Source: Allodiplogaster sudhausi (Eukaryota; Nematoda; Chromadorea; Rhabditida; Diplogasteridae). From it: a stretch of 64,000 nucleotides of DNA. Where the stretch lies: positions 248,001 through 312,000 of the forward strand of contig CALZFC010000300.1 of NCBI GenBank assembly GCA_945643635.1, given 5' to 3'. Shown here one piece after another: positions 21,329 through 33,927 of the stretch (position 1 is the stretch's first letter; every line of letters starts with the position of its first letter). The translations under genes were made by a program, and so were the position numbers. Under the pieces are notes generated by a model. It ran no database searches. It was not told where the DNA came from and saw nothing but the letters and a program-made list of their open reading frames with translations.

Positions 21329-22401
21329 GGCGTTTGAAAGAAAGCGCTGGATGCCTATGAATTTGCGCAACCTACACTTGCCGAGTTTTCGAAGGGAGTT
21401 CATGATGCTGAGTGTGCGTACTTGGAATGCTGGCAAAGTGCCAAAAAATTATTATTTTAAGAGTTTTACTGCTTTAAAGGTTACATAAAATTACAAAAAA
21501 AATCAGAGAGTAAGAGTAGAGTGTGAGAGACATGATAGAACTCTCTCTCTCTCTCTTTCTCTCTCTAAGTCGTTTCTCTCTCTCTTTCTTTCAATGTGAA
21601 CAGGCTTCTTCAGGACTTGATCGTTTACTTGTAAGTGTCTGGGAGAACGCTCAACGTGAATTATATACATCTCTCTGTAGCTCATTACAAAGGTCTTTCT
21701 TTGTAAAATTCACTGGTATAGAGAGAGAGTCAACTTTCGGTCTCTTTGTAAGTGCTTTAATGTGTTTTAATCGGAAAAAAATGCGTAAACGCACACATGT
21801 TGGCATTGTGCCAAAAACTTTAAATGACTTGTGAATGCGTTAAATGGCTAAGAAGGCCATCTCAGCTCGACGTAACGCCGAGCCAAGAAGGCCATCTCAG
21901 TTCGACGGCACGCCGAGCCAAGACGGCCAACTCAGCTCCACTGAACGCAGAGCCAAGAAGTCAAAGGTTTGAAGAAGAGTTCAGAGCACGCCAAAGAGCT
22001 TACGAATACTGCACATCAGAAAGCATGATAAGCATCAAAGGTTATAAGAAAAGTTCAAAGCACGACAAAGAGGATACGAAAACAGCACATCAGAAAGCAT
22101 GCTATAATATGGTCTGAACATCAGAAAGCATGATAAGCATCAAAGGTTATAAGAAAAGTTCAAAGCACGACAAAGAGGATACGAATACAGCACATCAGAA
22201 AGCATGCTAAAATATGGTCTCCTAATTTTTCAGTTATTTCTAAGCTGTACATCATCTTTCTACAATAAAAAGAGAACTATTAAAAAAGGCTCTTCCTGGC
22301 TCCACTGCACGTCGAGCTAAGAAGGTCATCTCAGCTCCACTGAACGCAGAGCCAAGAAGGCCATCTCAGCTCAGCGTAATGCAGAGCCAGGACGGCAGAA
22401 T

Positions 22402-22439
22402 CAAGTTGAGAAGCAACCTCAAGCTTGGGAAATTAAACC
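22402..22439 (-). ncRNA. SL RNA-like cassette, class B, copy 2
   Basis: Leader at 22418-22439; identical in core to class B copy 1. Confidence 0.6.
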
Positions 22440-23028
22440 GACTTTGGATGGCTATTTCGCGCAACCTACACTTGCCGAGTTTTCAAAGGGAGTTCATGAT
22501 GCTGAGTGTGCGTACTTGGAATGCTGGCAAAGTGCCAAAAAATTATTATTTTAAGAGTTTTACTGCTTTAAACGATACATAAAATTACAAAAAAAAATCA
22601 GAGAGTAAGAGTAGAGTGGGAGAGACATGATAGAACTCTCTCTCTCTCTCTTTCTCTCTCTAAGTCGTCTCTCTCTCTCTTTCTTTCAATGTGAACAGGC
22701 TTCTTCAGGACTTGATCGTTTACTTGTAAGTGTCTGGGAGAACGCTCAACGTGAATTATATACATCTCTCTGTAGCTCATTACAAAGGTCTTTCTTTGTA
22801 AATTCACTGGTATAGAGAGAGAGTCAACTTTCGGTCTCTTTGTAAGTGCTTTAATGTGTTTTAATCGGAAAAAAATGCGTAAACGCACACATGTTACGGC
22901 AAAAAATGAGCGGCCAGGCCCACAGGCGAAAAGTAACGGCAAAAAATGAGCGGCCAGGCCCACAGGCGAACCAACCGTGTGGCGGTGCCTTGAATTCGCC
23001 GAACGGAATGCAGAGCCAGGAAGGCAGA

Positions 23029-23069
23029 GCCAAGAGTGAGGAGCTACCTCAAACTTGGGTAACTAAACC
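23029..23069 (-). ncRNA. SL RNA-like cassette, class A, copy 3
   Basis: Leader at 23048-23069. One base at the foot of stem I differs (CTTGGC instead of CTTGGG), removing the outermost pair. Confidence 0.62.
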
Positions 23070-24990
23070 GGCGTTTGAAAGAAAGCGCTGGATGCCTATG
23101 AATTTGCGCAACCTACACTTGCCGAGTTTTCGAAGGGAGTTCATGATGCTGAGTGTGCGTACTTGGAATGCTGGCAAAGTGCCAAAAAATTATTATTTTA
23201 AGAGTTTTACTGCTTTAAAGGTTACATAAAATTACAAAAAAAATCAGAGAGTAAGAGTAGAGTGTGAGAGACATGATAGAACTCTCTCTCTCTCTCTTTC
23301 TCTCTCTAAGTCGTCTCTCTCTCTCTTTCTTTCAATGTGAACAGGCTTCTTCAGGACTTGATCGTTTACTTGTAAGTGTCTGGGAGAACGCTCAACGTGA
23401 ATTATATACATCTCTCTGTAGCTCATTACAAAGGTCTTTCTTTGTAAAATTCACTGGTATAGAGAGAGAGTCAACTTTCGGTCTCTTTGTAAGTGCTTTA
23501 ATGTGTTTTAATCGGAAAAAAATGCGTAAACGCACACATGTTGGCATTGTGCCAAAAACTTTAAATGACTTGTGAATGCGTTAAATGGACACGAAAAAAT
23601 TCAGATTTTTGCAGAGAGACAGAGGAATGCGAGAAGAAGACAGAGAAATAGAGAGAGAGTGGAAAAGTAAGTTGTAAGTGTATATATTTAATGTTTTTCT
23701 GTGTTTGGCTGTATGTTTGCAAGAGGTGCGAAGTGGTCGTCGGAAGTGCGAAGTGAGAGTCGACGTCTGTTTTTCTCTGCCAACGCTATCTCGCCTTTTC
23801 GCGCCTGTGACTTTTTTTCTCTAACCTCTCAAAAACGTACCTATAACGGGCTGTTTTCGTCGAGGGGCGGAGCTAAGCGACTGTTTCGTTGTCTAACCTC
23901 CGCGTTTTGCGAGCTATTTCGTTCGTTTTGGGGCGGAGCTTAAGCCTCGGCGAACTTGTTTTTCTTTTCTCTGCTCGTCTAACCTCTCAAAATGAGGCGT
24001 TATTTCGTCGCTTTGAAACTCTCATGCCCGCTCTCCTCTATTTCTCCCATGCATTTTGTTCCGAGATACACTTCAGCTTGGGAACTATCTAGAGGAACTA
24101 GTTAACTAAGTTACGCTATTTCCGGGAGTACCGCTATTTTAGGGAGCTAAAGAACAAAAAAAAGTTTTAGAGTTCATGGTCTCAGCTAAGCTTAGGGAGT
24201 TAAAGAAGAGTTAAGGAGTTTTTAGAGTTCAGGGTCTCAGCTAAGCTTAGGGAGTTAAAGAAGAGTTAAGGAGTTTTTAGAGTTCAGCGTCTCAGCTATG
24301 CTTAGGGAGTTAAAGAAGAGTTAAGGAGTTTTTAGAGTTCAGGGTCTAAGCTAAGCTTAGGGAGTTAAAAAAGATCTAATGAGTTTTTAGTTGGAGTGCA
24401 AGAAGAGAAAGAAAGACATCAAAGGTTTGAAGAAGAGTTCAGAGCACGCTAAAGAGCTTACGAATACAGCATATCATAAAGCATGCTAAGTATGAGAGTT
24501 TAAGTAAGAAGAGTTAAGGAGTTTTTAGAGTTAAGGGTCACAGCTAAGCTTAGGGAGTTAAAAAAGATGTAATGAGTTTTTAGCTGGAGTGCAAGAAGAG
24601 AAAGGAAAACATCAAAGGTTTGAAGAAGAGTTCAGAGCACGCCAAAGAGCTTACGAATACAGCACATCAGAAAGCATGCTAAGTATGAGAGTTTAAGTAA
24701 TTCTATGCACTAATAAAGACTCCTAATTTTTCAGGTAATTCTAAGCTTCACATTGTCATTTTACTATTAATAAAAAAAACTATTTAAAAAGGCCTATCCC
24801 GGCTCCACTGCACGTAGAGCTAAGAAGGCCACCTCAGCTCGACGTAGCGCCAAGCCAAGAAGGCTCTCTCAGCTCCACGGCACGTCAAGCCGAGACGGCC
24901 AACTCAGTTTTCAGTTCCACTGAATGCAGAACCAAGAAGGCCATTCCGGCTCAACGAAATGCGGAGCCAGGAACAAACATGAGGCTGCGC

Positions 24991-25002
24991 CTCAAAGAAA
25001 CC
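24991..25002 (-). pseudogene. Class E cassette with internally deleted leader
   Basis: Minus strand GGTTTCTTTGAG followed by GC: a leader lacking about ten central bases, with a 6-bp hairpin TGAGGCGCAGCCTCA across the former donor. Same at 35881-35892; a variant with CTTCGAG at 45979-45990, about 51488-51499, and near 54071 and 57306. Confidence 0.5.
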
Positions 25003-25364
25003 GAGTTCTGGGATGCCCGTAAACCAGCGCAACCTATACTTGACGGCTTTTCGACCAAAATTATTTTCTCTGCGCAACGCTATTTCGCTGAGTATGCCAA
25101 AGACATGAGAGAAAGATGTATACGGGATAAATGTGTTTAACTTGAGAGAGAGACAGTGATTGATACACTTCAGCTTGGGAACTATCTAGAGGAATAAGTG
25201 CTTTACAAAGCTCCATTGCAAAGTGCTCTTCTTATCATGTGTTCTAAGTGCTACTATAGAAATCTTCAAATTTTTCTGGTCATTTTGAGCAATCAACTAT
25301 GTTTCTGCGATAAAAATGAAGCAAGATACAAAGAAATTGCCTTCCCCGAAACCACTACACGTTG

Positions 25365-25845
25365 AGCTGAGAAGGCCATCTCAGCTCGACGTCACGTCAA
25401 GACAAGAAGGTCATCTCAGCTCTACGTCACGTCAAGACAAGAAGGTCATCTCAGCTCTACGTCATGTCAGGCCAAGAAGGCCATCTCAACTCGACATCAC
25501 GTCAAATCAAGAAGGCCATCTCAACTCGACGTCACGTCAAGCCAAGAAGGCCATCTCAACTCGACGTCACGTCAAGCCAAGAAGGCCATCTCAGCTCGAC
25601 GTCACGTCAAGCTAAGAAGGCCATCTCAGCTCGACGTCACGTCAAGCCAAGAAGGCCATCTCAACTCGACGTCACGTCAAGCCAAGCCAAGAAGGCCATC
25701 TCAGCTCGACTGTCACGTCAAGCTAAGAAGGCCATCTCAGCTCGACGACACGTCAAGCCAAGAAGGCCATCTCAGCTTGACGTCACGTCAAGCCAAGAAG
25801 GCCATCTCAGCTCGACGACACGTCAAGCCAAGAAGGCCATTCCAT
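25365..25845. repeat. 35-bp minisatellite, family 1, long array
   Basis: About 13-14 monomers with a few single-base variants. It passes in register into a family 2 monomer at 25840-25870. Confidence 0.95.
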
Positions 25846-26299
25846 GCGTTCGCAAGGAACAGCAAAAAATGAGCGGCCAGGCTCACAGGCTAACCAAACG
25901 TGAGGCGGTGCCTTGAATTCGCCGATTAAACCGATTTCTGGGATGCCCATGAACCGGCGCACACTATACTTGACGGCTTTTCGACCAAAATTTTTTTCTC
26001 AGCGGGGCCAATTTTTTTTGTTCTCAGACCTCGGATGAGGAAACTCCTTTTAAATGTCTAATCGTTCAGACTTACTTTTATACAACATTACATAGCTAAA
26101 AAAAACCGCCTTTCTCTGTAGAAAAATGTAGGATAGAGAGAGACACAGCTTCCGAGCTCTCTCTAAATGTTTTACGCTAAATTAAAGTCTTGTGATTACA
26201 TATGGCTGGCTCAACTGCACACAAAGTTTAGAAGAGAATATCAGCTCGGAGTGATAGTTTTAATATGCTTCCTTTATTTCAGATTGCTCTAAATGAGCC

Positions 26300-26480
26300 T
26301 GGCCGCAAAAACTGCAGTTCCAAACGGTCGCAAGGAACCGCAGAACCTGCAGTTCCAAACGGTCGCAAGGAACCGCAGAACCTGCAGTTCCAAGCGTTCG
26401 CAAGGAACCGCAAAAGCTGCAGTTCCAAGCGTTCGCAAGAAACCGCCAAAGCAGCGGTTCCATGCGTTCGCAAGTAACGG
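26300..26480. repeat. 35-bp minisatellite, family 2 (example)
   Basis: About five monomers spaced exactly 35 bp. On the minus strand each can form GGAACTGC...GCGGTTCC (8 bp with one G-T pair). The terminal monomer reads CATTTTTTGC before the hairpin, close to an Sm site. Other copies lie in each 1.06-kb unit and at 14220-14340, 15660-15810, 17395-17540, 18420-18525, 49480-49615, 58485-58600, 59500-59615 and 60525-60620. Confidence 0.9.
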
Positions 26481-27026
26481 CAAAAAATGAGCGGCCAGGC
26501 CCACAGGCGAACTCGCCGATTAAACCGATTTCTGGGATGCCCATGAACCGGCGCACACTATACTTGACGGCTTTTCGACCAAAAATTTCATATGGCTCCA
26601 TGTCTTGAATGGCGCTTGGCAACTTGCCAAGCTGCGAGAGAGACACTTTATCGTTGTACTTTAATTACTTAAGATGCATCAGAAGAACCGCTTTTCTCTG
26701 CAGCATCCGACACCATAGAGAGAGGCGGCTCTTTTAGGCTCTCTCTATTTTTAATTCTATTTTAAAGAGTTTTTGTGGTCAAGCCAAGAAGGCCATCTCA
26801 ACTCGACGTCACTTCAAGCCAAGAAGGCCATCTCAGCTCGACGTCACGTCAAGCCAAGAAGGCCATCTCAGCTCGACGTCACGTCAAGCCAAGAAGAAAC
26901 CGCCAAAGCAGCGGTTCCATGCGTTCGCAAATAACGGCAAAAAATGAGCGGCCAGGCCCACAGGCGAACCAACCGTGTGGCGGTGCCTTGAATTCGCCGA
27001 ACGGAATGCAGAGCCAGGAAGGCAGA

Positions 27027-27067
27027 CCCAAGAGTGAGGAGCTACCTCAAACTTGGGTAACTAAACC
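27027..27067 (-). ncRNA. SL RNA-like cassette, class A, copy 4
   Basis: Leader at 27046-27067; full stem I. Lies in a 35-bp array context joined to a family 2 monomer at about 26895. Confidence 0.65.
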
Positions 27068-29097
27068 GGCGTTTGAAAGAAAGCGCTGGATGCCTATGAA
27101 TTTGCGCAACCTACACTTGCCGAGTTTTCGAAGGGAGTTCATGATGCTGAGTGTGCGTACTTGGAATGCTGGCAAAGTGCCAAAAAATTATTATTTTAAG
27201 AGTTTTACTGCTTTAAAGGTTACATAAAATTACAAAAAAAATCAGAGAGTAAGAGTAGAGTGTGAGAGACATGATAGAACTGTCTCTCTCTCTTTCTCTC
27301 TCTCTCTATGTCGTCTCTCTCTCTCTTACTTTCTAAGTGAACAGGCTACTTCAGGACTTGATCGTGTACTTGTAAGTGTCTGTGAGAACGCTCAACGTGA
27401 ATTATATACATCTCTCTGTAGCTCATTACAAAGCTCTTCCTTTGTACAATTCACTGGTATAGAGAGAGAGTCAACTTTCGGTTTCTTTGTAAGTGTTTTA
27501 ATGTGTTTTAATAGAAAGACACACATATGTTGACATCGTGCTAAAAACTTTAAATGGCTTGTGAATGCGTTCAATGGCCACGAAAAAATGCAGATTTTTG
27601 CAGAGAGACAGAGGAATACGAGAGGAAGACAGAGAAATAGAGAGAGAGTGGAAAAGTAAGTTGTAAGTGTATGTATTTAATGTATTTCATTTGTTTGGCT
27701 GTATGTTTGCAAGAGGTGCGAAGTGGTCGACGGAGGTGCGAAGTGAGAGTCGACGTCTGTTTTTCTCTGCCAACGCTATCTCGCCTTTTCGCGCCTGTGA
27801 CTTTTTTCTCTAACCTCTCAAAAACGCACCTATAACGGGCTGTTTTCGTCGAGGGGCGGAGCTAAGCGACTGTTTCGTTGTCTAACCTCCGTGTTTTGCG
27901 AGCAGCCTCGGCGATCTCGCGTGTCGCAGGCTCGGCGAACTTGTTTTTCTTTTCTTTGCTCGTCTAATCTCTCAATACAAAATGACTCTCGTCGCTTTCT
28001 CTCGCTCTCTTGCTTGCTCTCCTCTATTTCTCCCATGCATTTTGCTCCGAGAGCCGTTTCTGCTTGTGAACTATCTAGAGGAACTAGTTAACTAAGTTAC
28101 GCTATTTCCGGGAGTACCGCTATTTTAGGGAGCTAAAGAACAAAAAAAAGTTTTAGAGTTCAGGGTCTCAGCTAAGCTTAGGGAGTTAAAGAAGAGTTAA
28201 GGAGTTTTTAGTGTTCAGGGTCTCAGCTAAGCTTAGGGAGTTAAAGAAGAGTTAAGGAGTTTTTAGAGTTCAGGGTCTCAGCTAAGCTTAGAGAGTTAAA
28301 GAAGAGTTGAGGAGTTTTTAGAGTTCAGGGTCTCAGCTAAGCTTAGGGAGTTAAAGAAGATCTAATGAGTTTTTAGCTGGAGGGCAAGAAGAGAAATTAA
28401 AACATCAAAGGTTTGAAGAAGAGTTCAGAGCACGCCAAAGAGCTTACGAATACAGCACAGCAGAAAGCATGCTCAGTATGAGAGTTTAAGTAATTCAATG
28501 CACTAATAAAGACTCCTAATTTTTCGCTCAACTGCACGTAGAGCTAAGAAGGCCATCTCAGCTCGACGTAACGCCGAGCCAAGAAGGCCATCTCAGTTCG
28601 ACGGCACGCCGAGCCAAGACGGCCAACTCAGCTCCACTGAACGCAGAGCCAAGAAGTCAAAGGTTTGAAGAAGAGTTCAGAGCACGCCAAAGAGCTTACG
28701 AATACTGCACATCAGAAAGCATGATAAGCATCAAAGGTTATAAGAAAAGTTCAAAGCACGACAAAGAGGATACGAAAACAGCACATCAGAAAGCATGCTA
28801 TAATATGGTCTGAACATCAGAAAGCATGATAAGCATCAAAGGTTATAAGAAAAGTTCAAAGCACGACAAAGAGGATACGAATACAGCACATCAGAAAGCA
28901 TGCTAAAATATGGTCTCCTAATTTTTCAGTTATTTCTAAGCTGTACATCATCTTTCTACAATAAAAAGAGAACTATTAAAAAAGGCTCTTCCTGGCTCCA
29001 CTGCACGTCGAGCTAAGAAGGTCATCTCAGCTCCACTGAACGCAGAGCCAAGAAGGCCATCTCAGCTCAGCGTAATGCAGAGCCAGGACGGCAGAAT

Positions 29098-29135
29098 CAA
29101 GTTGAGAAGCAACCTCAAGCTTGGGAAATTAAACC
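29098..29135 (-). ncRNA. SL RNA-like cassette, class B, copy 3
   Basis: Leader at 29114-29135; copy of 20658-20695 through the 8.44-kb duplication. Confidence 0.6.
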
Positions 29136-29725
29136 GACTTTGGATGGCTATTTCGCGCAACCTACACTTGCCGAGTTTTCAAAGGGAGTTCATGATGCTG
29201 AGTGTGCGTACTTGGAATGCTGGCAAAGTGCCAAAAAATTATTATTTTAAGAGTTTTACTGCTTTAAACGATACATAAAATTACAAAAAAAAATCAGAGA
29301 GTAAGAGTAGAGTGGGAGAGACATGATAGAACTCTCTCTCTCTCTCTTTCTCTCTCTAACTCGTCTCTCTCTCTCTTTCTTTCAATGTGAACAGGCTTCT
29401 TCAGGACTTGATCGTTTACTTGTAAGTGTCTGGGAGAACGCTCAACGTGAATTATATACATCTCTCTGTAGCTCATTACAAAGGTCTTTCTTTGTAAAAT
29501 TCACTGGTATAGAGAGAGAGTCAACTTTCGGTCTCTTTGTAAGTGCTTTAATGTGTTTTAATCGGAAAAAAATGCGTAAACGCACACATGTTACGGCAAA
29601 AAATGAGCGGCCAGGCCCACAGGCGAAAAATAACGGCAAAAAATGAGCGGCCAGGCCCACAGGCGAACCAACCGTGTGGCGGTGCCTTGAATTCGCCGAA
29701 CGGAATGCAGAGCCAGGAAGGCAGA

Positions 29726-29766
29726 CCCAAGAGTGAGGAGCTACCTCAAACTTGGGTAACTAAACC
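29726..29766 (-). ncRNA. SL RNA-like cassette, class A, copy 5
   Basis: Leader at 29745-29766; full stem I. Confidence 0.65.
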
Positions 29767-30839
29767 GGCGTTTGAAAGAAAGCGCTGGATGCCTATGAAT
29801 TTGCGCAACCTACACTTGCCGAGTTTTCGAAGGGAGTTCATGATGCTGAGTGTGCGTACTTGGAATGCTGGCAAAGTGCCAAAAAATTATTATTTTAAGA
29901 GTTTTACTGCTTTAAAGGTTACATAAAATTACAAAAAAAATCAGAGAGTAAGAGTAGAGTGTGAGAGACATGATAGAACTCTCTCTCTCTCTCTTTCTCT
30001 CTCTAAGTCGTTTCTCTCTCTCTTTCTTTCAATGTGAACAGGCTTCTTCAGGACTTGATCGTTTACTTGTAAGTGTCTGGGAGAACGCTCAACGTGAATT
30101 ATATACATCTCTCTGTAGCTCATTACAAAGGTCTTTCTTTGTAAAATTCACTGGTATAGAGAGAGAGTCAACTTTCGGTCTCTTTGTAAGTGCTTTAATG
30201 TGTTTTAATCGGAAAAAAATGCGTAAACGCACACATGTTGGCATTGTGCCAAAAACTTTAAATGACTTGTGAATGCGTTAAATGGCTAAGAAGGCCATCT
30301 CAGCTCGACGTAACGCCGAGCCAAGAAGGCCATCTCAGTTCGACGGCACGCCGAGCCAAGACGGCCAACTCAGCTCCACTGAACGCAGAGCCAAGAAGTC
30401 AAAGGTTTGAAGAAGAGTTCAGAGCACGCCAAAGAGCTTACGAATACTGCACATCAGAAAGCATGATAAGCATCAAAGGTTATAAGAAAAGTTCAAAGCA
30501 CGACAAAGAGGATACGAAAACAGCACATCAGAAAGCATGCTATAATATGGTCTGAACATCAGAAAGCATGATAAGCATCAAAGGTTATAAGAAAAGTTCA
30601 AAGCACGACAAAGAGGATACGAATACAGCACATCAGAAAGCATGCTAAAATATGGTCTCCTAATTTTTCAGTTATTTCTAAGCTGTACATCATCTTTCTA
30701 CAATAAAAAGAGAACTATTAAAAAAGGCTCTTCCTGGCTCCACTGCACGTCGAGCTAAGAAGGTCATCTCAGCTCCACTGAACGCAGAGCCAAGAAGGCC
30801 ATCTCAGCTCAGCGTAATGCAGAGCCAGGACGGCAGAAT

Positions 30840-30877
30840 CAAGTTGAGAAGCAACCTCAAGCTTGGGAAATTAAACC
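30840..30877 (-). ncRNA. SL RNA-like cassette, class B, copy 4
   Basis: Leader at 30856-30877; unchanged class B core. Confidence 0.6.
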
Positions 30878-31467
30878 GACTTTGGATGGCTATTTCGCGC
30901 AACCTACACTTGCCGAGTTTTCAAAGGGAGTTCATGATGCTGAGTGTGCGTACTTGGAATGCTGGCAAAGTGCCAAAAAATTATTATTTTAAGAGTTTTA
31001 CTGCTTTAAACGATACATAAAATTACAAAAAAAAATCAGAGAGTAAGAGTAGAGTGGGAGAGACATGATAGAACTCTCTCTCTCTCTCTTTCTCTCTCTA
31101 AGTCGTCTCTCTCTCTCTTTCTTTCAATGTGAACAGGCTTCTTCAGGACTTGATCGTTTACTTGTAAGTGTCTGGGAGAACGCTCAACGTGAATTATATA
31201 CATCTCTCTGTAGCTCATTACAAAGGTCTTTCTTTGTAAAATTCACTGGTATAGAGAGAGAGTCAACTTTCGGTCTCTTTGTAAGTGCTTTAATGTGTTT
31301 TAATCGGAAAAAAATGCGTAAACGCACACATGTTACGGCAAAAAATGAGCGGCCAGGCCCACAGGCGAAAAGTAACGGCAAAAAATGAGCGGCCAGGCCC
31401 ACAGGCGAACCAACCGTGTGGCGGTGCCTTGAATTCGCCGAACGGAATGCAGAGCCAGGAAGGCAGA

Positions 31468-31508
31468 CCCAAGAGTGAGGAGCTACCTCAAACTTGGGTA
31501 ACTAAACC
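31468..31508 (-). ncRNA. SL RNA-like cassette, class A, copy 6
   Basis: Leader at 31487-31508; full stem I. Confidence 0.65.
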
Positions 31509-33258
31509 GGCGTTTGAAAGAAAGCGCTGGATGCCTATGAATTTGCGCAACCTACACTTGCCGAGTTTTCGAAGGGAGTTCATGATGCTGAGTGTGCGTA
31601 CTTGGAATGCTGGCAAAGTGCCAAAAAATTATTATTTTAAGAGTTTTACTGCTTTAAAGGTTACATAAAATTACAAAAAAAATCAGAGAGTAAGAGTAGA
31701 GTGTGAGAGACATGATAGAACTCTCTCTCTCTCTCTTTCTCTCTCTAAGTCGTCTCTCTCTCTCTTTCTTTCAATGTGAACAGGCTTCTTCAGGACTTGA
31801 TCGTTTACTTGTAAGTGTCTGGGAGAACGCTCAACGTGAATTATATACATCTCTCTGTAGCTCATTACAAAGGTCTTTCTTTGTAAAATTCACTGGTATA
31901 GAGAGAGAGTCAACTTTCGGTCTCTTTGTAAGTGCTTTAATGTGTTTTAATCGGAAAAAAATGCGTAAACGCACACATGTTGGCATTGTGCCAAAAACTT
32001 TAAATGACTTGTGAATGCGTTAAATGGACACGAAAAAATTCAGATTTTTGCAGAGAGACAGAGGAATGCGAGAAGAAGACAGAGAAATAGAGAGAGAGTG
32101 GAAAAGTAAGTTGTAAGTGTATATATTTAATGTTTTTCTGTGTTTGGCTGTATGTTTGCAAGAGGTGCGAAGTGGTCGTCGGAAGTGCGAAGTGAGAGTC
32201 GACGTCTGTTTTTCTCTGCCAACGCTATCTCGCCTTTTCGCGCCTGTGACTTTTTTTCTCTAACCTCTCAAAAACGCACCTATAACGGGCTGTTTTCGTC
32301 GAGGGGCGGAGCTAAGCGACTGTTTCGTTGTCTAACCTCCGCGTTTTGCGAGCTATTTCGTTCGTTTTGGGGCGGAGCTTAAGCCTCGGCGAACTTGTTT
32401 TTCTTTTCTCTGCTCGTCTAACCTCTCAAAATGAGGCGTTATTTCGTCGCTTTGAAACTCTCATGCCCGCTCTCCTCTATTTCTCCCATGCATTTTGTTC
32501 CGAGATACACTTCAGCTTGGGAACTATCTAGAGGAAGCTCATTACAAAGGTCTTTCTTTGTAAAATTCACTGGTATAGAGAGAGAGTCAACTTTCGGTCT
32601 CTTTGTAAGTGCTTTAATGTGTTTTAATCGGAAAAAAATGCGTAAACGCACACATGTTGGCATTGTGCCAAAAACTTTAAATGACTTGTGAATGCGTTAA
32701 ATGGCTAAGAAGGCCATCTCAGCTCGACGTAACGCCGAGCCAAGAAGGCCATCTCAGTTCGACGGCACGCCGAGCCAAGACGGCCAACTCAGCTCCACTG
32801 AACGCAGAGCCAAGAAGTCAAAGGTTTGAAGAAGAGTTCAGAGCACGCCAAAGAGCTTACGAATACTGCACATCAGAAAGCATGATAAGCATCAAAGGTT
32901 ATAAGAAAAGTTCAAAGCACGACAAAGAGGATACGAAAACAGCACATCAGAAAGCATGCTATAATATGGTCTGAACATCAGAAAGCATGATAAGCATCAA
33001 AGGTTATAAGAAAAGTTCAAAGCACGACAAAGAGGATACGAATACAGCACATCAGAAAGCATGCTAAAATATGGTCTCCTAATTTTTCAGTTATTTCTAA
33101 GCTGTACATCATCTTTCTACAATAAAAAGAGAACTATTAAAAAAGGCTCTTCCTGGCTCCACTGCACGTCGAGCTAAGAAGGTCATCTCAGCTCCACTGA
33201 ACGCAGAGCCAAGAAGGCCATCTCAGCTCAGCGTAATGCAGAGCCAGGACGGCAGAAT

Positions 33259-33296
33259 CAAGTTGAGAAGCAACCTCAAGCTTGGGAAATTAAACC
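33259..33296 (-). ncRNA. SL RNA-like cassette, class B, copy 5
   Basis: Leader at 33275-33296; in the second copy of the 2,419-bp tandem duplication. Confidence 0.6.
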
Positions 33297-33886
33297 GACT
33301 TTGGATGGCTATTTCGCGCAACCTACACTTGCCGAGTTTTCAAAGGGAGTTCATGATGCTGAGTGTGCGTACTTGGAATGCTGGCAAAGTGCCAAAAAAT
33401 TATTATTTTAAGAGTTTTACTGCTTTAAACGATACATAAAATTACAAAAAAAAATCAGAGAGTAAGAGTAGAGTGGGAGAGACATGATAGAACTCTCTCT
33501 CTCTCTCTTTCTCTCTCTAAGTCGTCTCTCTCTCTCTTTCTTTCAATGTGAACAGGCTTCTTCAGGACTTGATCGTTTACTTGTAAGTGTCTGGGAGAAC
33601 GCTCAACGTGAATTATATACATCTCTCTGTAGCTCATTACAAAGGTCTTTCTTTGTAAAATTCACTGGTATAGAGAGAGAGTCAACTTTCGGTCTCTTTG
33701 TAAGTGCTTTAATGTGTTTTAATCGGAAAAAAATGCGTAAACGCACACATGTTACGGCAAAAAATGAGCGGCCAGGCCCACAGGCGAAAAGTAACGGCAA
33801 AAAATGAGCGGCCAGGCCCACAGGCGAACCAACCGTGTGGCGGTGCCTTGAATTCGCCGAACGGAATGCAGAGCCAGGAAGGCAGA

Positions 33887-33927
33887 GCCAAGAGTGAGGA
33901 GCTACCTCAAACTTGGGTAACTAAACC
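33887..33927 (-). ncRNA. SL RNA-like cassette, class A, copy 7
   Basis: Leader at 33906-33927; has the same weakened stem foot as copy 3. Confidence 0.62.

Larger units (their letters stand above)
19641..24095. repeat. Segmental duplication, copy 1 (about 4.45 kb)
   Basis: Matches 28080-32535 at an offset of about 8,439 bp with only scattered single-base changes and one-base indels. Contains two class B and two class A cassettes. Confidence 0.9.
24096..26890. repeat. Segmental duplication, copy 1 (10,890-bp offset)
   Basis: Matches about 34985-37780 with only a one-base difference in a T run that I noticed. Contains 55-bp monomers, a class E deleted leader (24991-25002), the long 35-bp array and a class D unit. 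Confidence 0.85.
28080..32535. repeat. Segmental duplication, copy 2 (about 4.45 kb)
   Basis: Partner of 19641-24095. Its right end, after CTATCTAGAGGA, is also the breakpoint of the following 2,419-bp tandem duplication. Confidence 0.9.
30118..32536. repeat. 2,419-bp tandem duplication, copy 1
   Basis: Repeated directly at 32537-34955. The join lies inside CTATCTAGAGGA followed by AGCTCATTACAAAGG. Confidence 0.9.

Noticed and set aside
25365..25845. CRE/ATF-like sites (GACGTCACGTC) in family 1 monomers
   Set aside because: The palindrome is better explained as the arms of the monomer's minus-strand hairpin. No evidence for transcription-factor use.
25316..25916. Long open frames across the 35-bp arrays (repeats of RRPSQLDVTS, SQEGHLSSTS and QAKKAISARR)
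   Set aside because: They are the same 35-bp DNA monomer read in three frames in turn, since 35 is not a multiple of 3. They shift with every indel and have no independent protein signature.
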